The notes beneath the pieces were generated by a model. The model ran no database searches. It saw nothing but the letters and a program-made list of their open reading frames with translations, and was not told where the DNA came from. A stretch of DNA of 64,000 nucleotides from Corallincola holothuriorum. Lineage in GTDB: Bacteria > Pseudomonadota > Gammaproteobacteria > Enterobacterales > Neiellaceae. Positions 25,251-33,025 of this stretch are shown one piece after another; within the stretch, counting starts at the first letter, position 1; every line of letters begins with the position of its first letter. The stretch lies in contig NZ_QPID01000003.1 of assembly GCF_003336225.1 (NCBI RefSeq), forward strand, positions 124,001 through 188,000, given 5' to 3'. The position numbers were made by a program, and so were the translations under genes.

Positions 25251-26801
25251 TTACGCCTTTCTTAATTCAAAAACCAACGTACCGAGCTGCACGCGATCAC
25301 CGACATGAACCATGTGCGGTTGATGTGCGGTCAACGGGACACCGTTGACGCTAACGCCGTTGGTGGATGCCAGGTCTTCCAGCATCAGTTGCTGGCTCAC
25401 CCAGATTAAACGGGCATGTTGGCGTGAAACCTCACTATGGGTGACGACCAGTTCACTGGAGTTAGGGCTGCGACCGATCACCAGACCATCGACAGCCGCC
25501 CCAAGGCTGCTGCCTTGGATCCTGACAGCGAAACTGGCGGCCTCACCTTCGAGGCCAACCAACAATAGGTCAGGGACGCTGGCAAGTGCTTGTTCATGTG
25601 CAGCCTTTGCGGCCAGATTTTGTTGCGCCTGTTGTAACTCTTCCGCTGTCATCTGCTGCTGTTGCACCAGTTGGTTTGATTTACGCTTACGTAGCTGCAG
25701 CATGATGATCAGTGCCAACACGATGACACCGGCAACAATACCGCCGTAGATCAACCAAAGTTGCTGTTCTGCTTGCTTCGCAATGGCGGCGTCTAATGCC
25801 GCTTGTTGTTCGGTGAGTTGCACTTCTAGCTGTGCAGCGCGCTCGGCCGTTTCTGCAACGACCGCTTTTTGTGCGTCAATCTCAGCTCCTAATGCCGCCT
25901 TCTCTTCCGCGGTGGCATCTTTTAGTTGCTTCTGCTTCTCTTCCAGCTGAGCAAGTAGCTTCTTCGCTTCGGCGGCCTTTTTCGCTTCGGCTTCGCGCTG
26001 CTTTTGCAGGTCATTGCGCTCAGTTTCCAAAGCATCGAGCTCGGCACCTAAACTCTTTTCGGTTTCAGCCAGTTTCGATTCGGTGTCGGCCAGAGCTTCC
26101 GCGGCAAGCCGGGCTTGTTCCGCAGCCGACAAACAGATCTCTTTGGCTACCGTGGTGGTGGCGTAAGCTTTGCTCATTGTTTGTACTTGGGCGAGGGGAA
26201 CACTAAAGCCGATCCCCTCTTTGCTGGTGAAAATACTGGCATCGGGATCAGGTACGTTGATGCCGATCAGTTCACCACAGTTGTTGATTAATGCGCCGCC
26301 GTGAGAGTAATCAGTAAGCTTGACGTTGTGACTGATATAACGCTGGCCACTGTCTTTGTCACTCACCAGTTCGGTGATACTGCCAATGCCAAAGTGAAAA
26401 CTTGTTGGCTGTTCACGTTTGTCACTGCTTAGGCTTAAGGCGCCAACGGCTCTGCCCTGCTCGGATTGCTGGCGGGCAACAACCAATGCCGGCGCATCCA
26501 ACCCCTCAACCTTGAGCAGCGTCAGTGCCAATTTGTCATCTTGATTGACGCGCACTGCCGCCAGTTCGGCACCACTGCTGTCCACCACAGCGAACCGCTG
26601 GCCTTTTTCCAATGCATCGCTGCTGGTCACCACATAGCCGGTTGCCAATACCACGGCAGTGGCTTCGGCTCTGGGCTCATCATAAAGATAAACTTTCAGT
26701 TTTAAGCTGCTATCTAACAGACCTTGGTGGGGAATGTCGGCACTCCAAGCCGCTGTTGACAGGAGAGAGATAAACATCGCGGTGAGCAGTCGTTTCATCA
26801 T
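25251..26801 (-). CDS. Pseudoprotease paralogue: trypsin fold, coiled coil, TM, FHA
   Basis: 516 residues with the same layout as the next gene: signal peptide, trypsin-like fold (~22-215), coiled coil (~220-345), TM (~350-372), cytoplasmic FHA (~415-516; VIGRSP, SEVSRQHARL, ASTNGVSVNG). Aligned to the active paralogue, all three catalytic positions are replaced: His to Asp62 (VVTSSDAL), Asp to Lys90 (DDKLALTLL), Ser to His167 (YSHGGAL). The fold markers GINVP and GIGFSVPL persist, so it is maintained as a non-catalytic protein, perhaps a sensor or a regulatory partner of the active one. Stop and next start are 4 bp apart. Confidence 0.88.
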   Translation of the reverse strand: MMKRLLTAMFISLLSTAAWSADIPHQGLLDSSLKLKVYLYDEPRAEATAVVLATGYVVTSSDALEKGQRFAVVDSSGAELAAVRVNQDDKLALTLLKVEGLDAPALVVARQQSEQGRAVGALSLSSDKREQPTSFHFGIGSITELVSDKDSGQRYISHNVKLTDYSHGGALINNCGELIGINVPDPDASIFTSKEGIGFSVPLAQVQTMSKAYATTTVAKEICLSAAEQARLAAEALADTESKLAETEKSLGAELDALETERNDLQKQREAEAKKAAEAKKLLAQLEEKQKQLKDATAEEKAALGAEIDAQKAVVAETAERAAQLEVQLTEQQAALDAAIAKQAEQQLWLIYGGIVAGVIVLALIIMLQLRKRKSNQLVQQQQMTAEELQQAQQNLAAKAAHEQALASVPDLLLVGLEGEAASFAVRIQGSSLGAAVDGLVIGRSPNSSELVVTHSEVSRQHARLIWVSQQLMLEDLASTNGVSVNGVPLTAHQPHMVHVGDRVQLGTLVFELRKA

Positions 26802-26811
26802 TATGCTTCCA

Positions 26812-27993
26812 TTACTCGTTATTCTTCTTAGGCGCGTTCTCTTTTGGAGGCACGCTGTTGCTGGGCACCTTGAGGACGGCTTGTGGCTTATCTAGCGGGA
26901 TCGCGTCATCAGCATCTTCCGGTACGGCTTGTTCCATTGCCTTATCTTCGAGCCCTTTTTCAGGGACGATCTCTGGCACTTCTGGTGCAACTTCGGGTGT
27001 GATTTCGATAGTTTCTGGCGCCACTAGCTCGGTGTCGGCTGCTGTTTCAGGTTCTATTATTGCCGGTGCTGTTGGCTGTGTTTCACTGGCTGGATCAGCG
27101 CAGATTTCGTCGGTGGCACCACAATCTGGGGTGGGGGTCAGTAGCCACCAACCAAGTACAGCGGCAACAACCACGGCACCGACAGCGGGGAGCAGTTTAC
27201 TGCTGCTAGCTTGTTTATGTTGGTGTGGCGTGTTGGCACTGGCGGGGATCTCAGCGAGCACTGCCGTGGCATTGTCTTGTCCCGGCGCGTTGGCGGCATC
27301 AACAGCCGCCAGTAACCGGCGTACTCCGGCTGCTGGATCACTGCTTTGGGCAGACAACTGTTCGGCAATCGCCTTGTCCGACAGTGTTTGTACGCCATCG
27401 CTGGCCAACAATATCTGATCACCGGCTTGCAGCGGAACGGGCATTTTGGGTTGGTCGATGAGCGACAATTGATCGCCACATAAGGCGGATCGCAATGCGT
27501 TACGTCGACTGTCTTTGGCCAGCTCCTCTTCGGTCATTCGCCCCAGCTCTACTAAGCCTTGAAGCACGGGTAACATCGAATGATCTTCATTAAGCCGTTT
27601 TAACTCACCGTGACGAAGTAGCCACATCGGAGAGTCACCTACACTGACCCAGGTGATTGCTTGCTCGCTGATTAAAGCTGCCAGTAAGGTACACCCCATC
27701 CCTTCGTGACCTGGGTTGTTCGCGATATGCTCGGTGATCGCGCCATTGGCGGCATTGAGCGCATCCCGCAACATCACACTTGCGGGCGCGGGGGTTGAAT
27801 TCTGATAGTGATTGAGAAAAGTCTCTTTCGCTAACAAGCTGGCGGTGTCGCCTGCGGCGTGACCGCCCATGCCGTCGGCTACCAACAGCAACATGTCGCC
27901 ATCATCGTTAACCAACCAGTGACCGAAACTGTCTTCCTGGTAGTCTCGTGCGCCCTGTATCTGGGCGCCAGCCATCAAGGGCGTCAGCGCCAT
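26812..27993 (-). CDS. Membrane-anchored PP2C-family Ser/Thr phosphatase
   Basis: Mn/Mg-dependent protein phosphatase that would reverse the operon kinase. Start at 27993 (GAAGG, 7-base spacer), 2 bp after the FHA gene stop. 393 residues: catalytic domain ~5-250 with the metal motifs RDYQEDSF (16-23), VADGMGGH (38-45), SVGDS (117-121), ASDGV (197-201) and GQDN (238-241). Most stand-alone bacterial PP2C proteins stop here; this one continues through a TM helix (~267-286) into a ~105-residue periplasmic tail that is very rich in Glu, Pro and Val and ends in a basic KENAPKKNNE. The tail could contact the peptidoglycan or partner proteins. Confidence 0.93.
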   Translation of the reverse strand: MALTPLMAGAQIQGARDYQEDSFGHWLVNDDGDMLLLVADGMGGHAAGDTASLLAKETFLNHYQNSTPAPASVMLRDALNAANGAITEHIANNPGHEGMGCTLLAALISEQAITWVSVGDSPMWLLRHGELKRLNEDHSMLPVLQGLVELGRMTEEELAKDSRRNALRSALCGDQLSLIDQPKMPVPLQAGDQILLASDGVQTLSDKAIAEQLSAQSSDPAAGVRRLLAAVDAANAPGQDNATAVLAEIPASANTPHQHKQASSSKLLPAVGAVVVAAVLGWWLLTPTPDCGATDEICADPASETQPTAPAIIEPETAADTELVAPETIEITPEVAPEVPEIVPEKGLEDKAMEQAVPEDADDAIPLDKPQAVLKVPSNSVPPKENAPKKNNE

Positions 27994-27995
27994 GG

Positions 27996-28730
27996 TTAAG
28001 CCTTCTCTTGCCAATCGAAGTCAGGGCCACACAGTGGCATGAATCGTAGCTCGGTAGCACCGATGATCAGTTCTACACCAGCAGTTAACTCGGTCGGTGT
28101 CAGCACGGGTGCTTCATTCATGTAGACCAAATTGGTGCCGCCACCATGCTGCAAATAGAACTTACGCCCTTTCGGATCGTAAGTGACCAGCGCATGTTGC
28201 TTACGGGAGATCTGGTCATCGCCAAAATCTAAGACAATCCGCTGATCGGCGTCGCGGCCAATAGCATTCACGCCATAACCCAGGCGCAACGCATTGCCCA
28301 TGCCTGGACCGCCGGTGATCACTAACCAACCGGCTAAGGGATCTGCCATGGCATCACTGCTTTGTTCTGCCGTTGCCGCAGCAGCTGCGGGTTGGGCTTC
28401 ACCTGTTGATGCTGGCGCGGCGGTGGTTGCACGACCAGGACGAAAAACACGGGTCTTAGGATCGCCGTCGGATGGGCTGGCTGCGGGTGGCACTTGCCCT
28501 TGAGGTGTGCGAGATGTCGGCGTATCCACATTTTGCCCTGCTAATGGTGCGGCGGGGGTGACGCTTGGTCGATTGACAGTGGTTGCCGCATCTAATGGAC
28601 TGGCAGGGGTCGCTTGTGCTGGTTTGGGTGTTGAGCCTCTGACGACCTGAGTAGGCTGCTCTAGCGGATTGCTGGCCTGTTGGGTTGGGCTATCGATAAT
28701 GCGACCATTTTGATCTCTGTAGACGGGCAT
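27996..28730 (-). CDS. FHA-domain protein with Thr-rich disordered N-terminus
   Basis: 244 residues, cytoplasmic. Residues 1-130 are low-complexity Pro/Ala/Thr/Gln with three short TxV sites in basic or polar context: Thr27 (EQPTQVVRG), Thr50/51 (AATTVNRP) and Thr93 (PKTRVFRPG). An FHA domain (~133-240) follows with AIGRD and ISRKQHAL; the usual Thr-Asn-Gly loop is altered to TNLVYMN. The layout resembles FHA substrates of bacterial Ser/Thr kinases (GarA-like), where a phosphorylated Thr in the tail is read by an FHA domain. The start follows the ExbB-like stop by 1 bp with GGGGGAATAAC in front. Confidence 0.85.
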   Translation of the reverse strand: MPVYRDQNGRIIDSPTQQASNPLEQPTQVVRGSTPKPAQATPASPLDAATTVNRPSVTPAAPLAGQNVDTPTSRTPQGQVPPAASPSDGDPKTRVFRPGRATTAAPASTGEAQPAAAAATAEQSSDAMADPLAGWLVITGGPGMGNALRLGYGVNAIGRDADQRIVLDFGDDQISRKQHALVTYDPKGRKFYLQHGGGTNLVYMNEAPVLTPTELTAGVELIIGATELRFMPLCGPDFDWQEKA

Positions 28731-28731
28731 G

Positions 28732-29490
28732 TTATTCCCCCTGACGTTCGTAAAGTCGGTTAATGAGGTTGTCCAGACAGTATTGTCCAGATAGGTTCAG
28801 AGCGCGCTCTTCGCGCCCTTGTGCAATGTGTGTTAACAGTACCAGCACGGCAGACATCACCAGAGCCAGTAACGTAGTGTAAAAAGCTAAGCCTAAGCTA
28901 AGGGTCACCTGTTTCAGCAGTTCAGGATCGTCAAACTTGGGCGCTGCACCGGCATCACTGAGGGCAAGCGCGATACCGACTACGGTACCGATAAAACCCA
29001 GCGTCGGGATCAGCCAACTGATGTAACGAACCACGTTGTATCTCAGGTCAATTTCATGTTGATAAAGTTCGAGGCTCGAATTGAAAATGGTGTTGGCTTG
29101 CGCCAGCGAACCGCTGCTTTGAAATTGCAAAATAACGCGGCGCAATAGTCGCGGTAAAAAACAGTGGGGGGCAATGGTTTGCAGGCGCTGATAGAGCGCG
29201 CCTAAATCGCGAGCTAACAACATCGTTTGCTGGTCTTCCGGCAACAACTTCATGACCAGCTGCTGCTGTTCTTCATTGGCAGCGGTTAAGCGGAACCAAA
29301 GCTCGGCAATACCGATGGCAAACACGAGCCACATCACCACCGGGATGGTGAACGGAAACGGTAGTACTCTGCTTTCACGATCAAGCAACAGTGCCGCTGC
29401 ATTACTGCCTGTTGGCAAGGCAAAGGAGAGCAGTAGTATAAGAACTACCGCTGCACACAGGCAGTAGAGCCAATACTCCTTGCGGTTCAA
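28732..29490 (-). CDS. MotA/TolQ/ExbB-family proton-channel protein
   Basis: 252-residue inner-membrane protein, the channel half of an H+-driven stator. TM helices at ~8-27, ~45-64, ~152-175 and ~195-220. The last two carry the family core IPTLGFIGTVVGIALAL and LGLAFYTTLLALVMSAVLVLL. A ~90-residue cytoplasmic helical region lies between TM2 and TM3. It starts with TTG inside TTGA, overlapping the stop of the small FHA gene, so it is translationally coupled. No tonB, tolA or flagellar gene is near; the only ExbD/MotB-like partner is the VWA protein of the same operon. Confidence 0.88.
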   Translation of the reverse strand: MNRKEYWLYCLCAAVVLILLLSFALPTGSNAAALLLDRESRVLPFPFTIPVVMWLVFAIGIAELWFRLTAANEEQQQLVMKLLPEDQQTMLLARDLGALYQRLQTIAPHCFLPRLLRRVILQFQSSGSLAQANTIFNSSLELYQHEIDLRYNVVRYISWLIPTLGFIGTVVGIALALSDAGAAPKFDDPELLKQVTLSLGLAFYTTLLALVMSAVLVLLTHIAQGREERALNLSGQYCLDNLINRLYERQGE

Positions 29491-29798
29491 GAGTAAACTT
29501 CTCCGGTACCGGGGTGACGCTTAGGCCCACTGCCATTGAGTTGCTGTAACAACTGCTGCGCTGTGATGGTGATATTCCCTAAGCGTAGTGTTTGTTGCGG
29601 TTCAATAAAGCTTTGGACCAGCGGCTGCCACTGGCCATTATTATCAACGAAACTGCCGTTGGTGCTTTGGCAATCGGAAAGATACAGTCGACCATCTGCG
29701 GCCTGTACCAATTCGGCGTGGCGTCCAGACACTGACGCGTCATTAACAACGATGTCGTTGTGAGCGCTGCGGCCAATGCTATAGGCTCGAATCGCCAT
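29487..29798 (-). CDS. Stand-alone FHA-domain protein
   Basis: 103 residues that are almost nothing but one FHA domain: SIGRSAHNDIVV, ASVSGRHAEL and STNGSFVD give the phosphothreonine-binding Arg, Ser, His and Asn positions. ATG at 29798 with AGGAG 7 bases ahead, 15 bp after the kinase stop. Probably a soluble adaptor that docks on the phosphorylated kinase or on the Thr-rich FHA protein encoded two genes later. The C-terminal ~18 residues are polar and look disordered. Confidence 0.9.
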   Translation of the reverse strand: MAIRAYSIGRSAHNDIVVNDASVSGRHAELVQAADGRLYLSDCQSTNGSFVDNNGQWQPLVQSFIEPQQTLRLGNITITAQQLLQQLNGSGPKRHPGTGEVYS

Positions 29799-29813
29799 GG
29801 TTAAGCTCCTAAA

Positions 29814-32531
29814 TCAATAGTTGTCGTAGACGTTAGCTTTCTTACCCGCTTCGTAGACTTCCTGGGAACCGCCTTTAAAGAAGCGGTTGCCGTTGACGGT
29901 GGGTGACGCTTCTTCATGAACATAGACACTGGGGTATGAGTTGTCGTCATCGTAGCCGACGTTATAGAACTTGTTGCCACGATAGATGCCCTGAGCCTCT
30001 TCGCGAATGTTTATACCATTCCCGCCGATATTGCGCAGAGTGTTGTTTACGATGACCGGACTTGAGGTGTCGTATATCGTGAGTCCGAAGCCATCCACCT
30101 CATTCTCTTCAAACCGTGGGCTGGCCGTGCCTTCGACCCAGAGTCCCCAGTCCGATAGCCCGGTCAAGCTGCTCTTGCGAATAGTTGGTTGCGCTTGTTC
30201 TTTCACCAAAAACACGCGACCACCAGGGCTTTTCACATCGGTGCTAATAAAGGTCGGTGTTGATGTGCCAGCAATGGAGATGGCAAAGGATTCACCCGTG
30301 CCGCGGAGTACGTTGCCTTCGAAGCTGCCTTTTGCGGCATCACGAAGCAGGAAGTTATTGCTTTTATTGTCGGTAAAACGGTTGTTTTGCACCTTAGGGC
30401 TTGCGCGATCTTTGACCACAAACACGGGCTGCTCAAGGCCTTTAAAGTGGTTGTTGCGATAGAGTCCGCGGGTGTCACCGTAAGTGTTAACGGCATTCCA
30501 TGGTGTGCCATGGAAGTAGTTGTCTGTGACCGTTGGATTGGCCGTGCCCTTCGCTGCCAAGATAGTAGAGTGGCCGTTACTCAGGTCACAATTGGTGATC
30601 GTCGGCGAGCCACCAGTGATCCAGAGGGCATTTTGGTTATCTACTTTACCGGTATAACGTATGGTCAGATTGTCCAGAGTGGCATCGCCAGAGATGGTAA
30701 AGGTGTTGTCCGTGGTTGATGTCACCACGATCTGACTACGGTTACCGTCGCCTTTGAGCTTGATTTTTTTGCTTAAATTAAACGCGCCAGTGTAGGTGCC
30801 TGGGCGGATTAAGAGCGTGTCTCCGGATTTGGCTGCGGCAATGGCGGAAGCCAGATTGCTGTAATCGCCTTTGCCGGAAGCATCCACGATGAAGCCGCCA
30901 CGTTTTAGGGTGACTGTTGGTCCTGTATCCCCGGCTTTCGGCGTAAATTCATGCCAACCCGTATGTGTACGGTAGCCGGCTTTTTTCACTTCAACGCGGT
31001 ATTTACCGGGCGCAAGCAACATACCATCGCTATAGGCTGGGCCAATATTTAAAATGCGCACCCTGGCATCCGCAGGCTGGCGTTTTACGGTAAAGGCGAA
31101 TTCTGAAATTGCCGCGCTTAAGTTCACTGATGGTGAGCCATGCTCCTGATGATCTAGGGTCCGTGTGCTGCTTTCATAGCCGTCGGCTGACACCTTCACT
31201 TCATATTTGCCGTAGGGTAGCGTCATCCCTTTGCTGTATAAGCGACCGGTGCCTGTGAACACTACCTTGGCTGAGCTAGGATTTAGCGTGATCTGCAGCG
31301 GACCTTTATCGGCGGTCACTTTGGTTTTGCTCTCTTTGCCTGCGGTTTTGGTGTCAACGATTTGGCTTCCACCACCATTAACAATAGGCTTGAGCTGGCT
31401 TTGAGCAATGAAGTAACCACCGACGCCAACACTGATACCTACTAATAGGATCAGCAGTGTTTTCATGGTGCCACCACTATTGCCTGGCGCGGGCTCAGGG
31501 GCCGGAGATGGCGCCGGTTTGGCAGGCGATGGCTGGGCCGGTTGCGATGGTGTAGGAGACGCTGACGGTGAACCCATGACGACGGTTGCCGCTGGATCTG
31601 ATGGCTGCCCGTTGGGCTGGCCATAGGATGATGCTGGCTCACCGACTAAGCCCAATTTATGCTGCCAGAGTTCGACAGCTTGCGGGCGCTGGTTCTCATT
31701 TACCTCGATCGCCCAATCGATACCGTCTAATAGTTCTGCGGGATATTCCCCTTGGCTAAGGGAGGTCGCTGATGGCATTCCTGGGCCACCCCGTGACGCG
31801 GTCAGAGAGCGACTCACCGCATCCATTAGTTTGTCATCACCGAACCCGGTAACAGCGCGATAAGCAACCATGCCCAATGCGTAGATATCTGTCCATGGCC
31901 CCAACTGATCCATCGACTCGGCATACTGCTCAATAGGCGCATAGCCGGGGGTTAAGATCTGGGTAACACGGCCGGAGCGATTACCGATCGCTTGTCGGGC
32001 GGCGCCAAAGTCGAGTAATACGGCACTGCCATCAGGGCGGATAATGATATTGCCCGGTTTGATGTCGCGGTGGATCATACCGGCTTGGTGTACCTGGCGC
32101 AGGCCGCTGGTGAGGTCGGACAGCAAGCGTTGGATCTCGGCAGTGCTGAGCTTAGGCGTGGCTTGCAGCTTGTGGGAAAGGGTATCGCCCTCTTCATAAT
32201 TCAGCACCATGTAAGCGGTGCCGTGCGCCTGGAAAAAGCGGTGTACATGGTTGACGTTAGGGTGAGTAAAGCGCGCCAATACCTGGGCTTCTTGCAGAAA
32301 GCGATCTAAGCCCCACTGGAAATCATCGGCATCTTGTTGGCTTTTGGGCGCAACAGTGTCGCCCGCACGGACAGCAAATTCGTTTGGCAAAAACTCTTTG
32401 ATGGCAAAGATTTTATTAAGATAAACATCAACGGCTTTGTAGGTAATACCAAAACCACCGTGGCCAAGTATGCCTTCAATACGATAGTTATCGAGCTGGA
32501 AGCCATTGGGTAAGGCGTGAATATGATCCAT
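29814..32531 (-). CDS. Transmembrane Ser/Thr kinase with periplasmic PEGA and beta-helix domains
   Basis: First gene of the operon, 905 residues from ATG 32531 (a TTG 12 bases upstream is also in frame). Cytoplasmic Hanks-type kinase ~14-290: glycine loop GHGGFGITY, Lys45 in AIKEF, HRDIKPGN (154-161), DFGAA (174-178), TPGYAPIEQY in the activation region. A Pro/Ser/Ala-rich linker contains DPAATVVMG (Thr316), a likely phosphosite. TM ~357-377. The periplasmic half has two PEGA-like domains (~405-545) and a right-handed parallel beta-helix (~550-905) with repeated N-N/NRF/GNxF turns of the NosD/pectate-lyase-like kind. PASTA domains, usual in such kinases, are absent. The beta-helix could bind a polysaccharide or cell-wall ligand. 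Confidence 0.92.
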   Translation of the reverse strand: MDHIHALPNGFQLDNYRIEGILGHGGFGITYKAVDVYLNKIFAIKEFLPNEFAVRAGDTVAPKSQQDADDFQWGLDRFLQEAQVLARFTHPNVNHVHRFFQAHGTAYMVLNYEEGDTLSHKLQATPKLSTAEIQRLLSDLTSGLRQVHQAGMIHRDIKPGNIIIRPDGSAVLLDFGAARQAIGNRSGRVTQILTPGYAPIEQYAESMDQLGPWTDIYALGMVAYRAVTGFGDDKLMDAVSRSLTASRGGPGMPSATSLSQGEYPAELLDGIDWAIEVNENQRPQAVELWQHKLGLVGEPASSYGQPNGQPSDPAATVVMGSPSASPTPSQPAQPSPAKPAPSPAPEPAPGNSGGTMKTLLILLVGISVGVGGYFIAQSQLKPIVNGGGSQIVDTKTAGKESKTKVTADKGPLQITLNPSSAKVVFTGTGRLYSKGMTLPYGKYEVKVSADGYESSTRTLDHQEHGSPSVNLSAAISEFAFTVKRQPADARVRILNIGPAYSDGMLLAPGKYRVEVKKAGYRTHTGWHEFTPKAGDTGPTVTLKRGGFIVDASGKGDYSNLASAIAAAKSGDTLLIRPGTYTGAFNLSKKIKLKGDGNRSQIVVTSTTDNTFTISGDATLDNLTIRYTGKVDNQNALWITGGSPTITNCDLSNGHSTILAAKGTANPTVTDNYFHGTPWNAVNTYGDTRGLYRNNHFKGLEQPVFVVKDRASPKVQNNRFTDNKSNNFLLRDAAKGSFEGNVLRGTGESFAISIAGTSTPTFISTDVKSPGGRVFLVKEQAQPTIRKSSLTGLSDWGLWVEGTASPRFEENEVDGFGLTIYDTSSPVIVNNTLRNIGGNGINIREEAQGIYRGNKFYNVGYDDDNSYPSVYVHEEASPTVNGNRFFKGGSQEVYEAGKKANVYDNY

Positions 32532-33025
32532 GCTGTCGCGCAACCTTAACTTTAAAAATGATGAAAATCTGGATTAACTTTTCACTCAACGCATGTGACA
32601 TGAGTATGGCCACTGACGGAATTGAAAAGGTTAATGTGATGTTAAATTGTTTGTATTTTGCGCTATCTATCACCGCTTTCCAATCGTTGGCGTTAGTTTT
32701 TTCTAACATTCAGCTTTTGCGCCACATCAATTATTTATAACCTGATTAGATATCAAGACGTTAGTCGATGCGTAATTTTGTGATCCCAATAGGCTGATTC
32801 GTAATGAATTGCCAATCAGCCTGGCGCTGACTTTGCCACTTAGCGTTTAACGACAGCCTGCGCCAACTGGGGCAATGCCGACGTCTTTTGACTTTCTGTC
32901 GGTTCTATCTGGCCGTTGCTGTCTGCAGTGAACCATTACCGCTCAGTGCAAAAGCTGCGTAAAATAGGCGTTGAACAGCGTGCAGCGGCTTAACCTGCCC
33001 CTATGGCGATAATCGAGCAAACCCG
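32532..33025. other. Divergent spacer before kinase operon
   Basis: 494 bases between the kinase operon (leftward) and the flavoprotein gene (rightward). No credible gene; short frames here have no ribosome site or family likeness. It must hold the promoter of the eight-gene operon, but I could not pick one with confidence. Confidence 0.5.

Noticed and set aside
22886-29490. Operon as a Zorya defence system
   Set aside because: The ExbB-like and ExbD/MotB-like parts recall ZorAB, but ZorC/D/E and the OmpA-type domain of ZorB are missing.
22886-32531. Operon as a type VI secretion regulatory module
   Set aside because: Kinase, PP2C and FHA are shared with T6SS control, but no Tss core gene, Hcp, VgrG or TagQRST protein is in the window.
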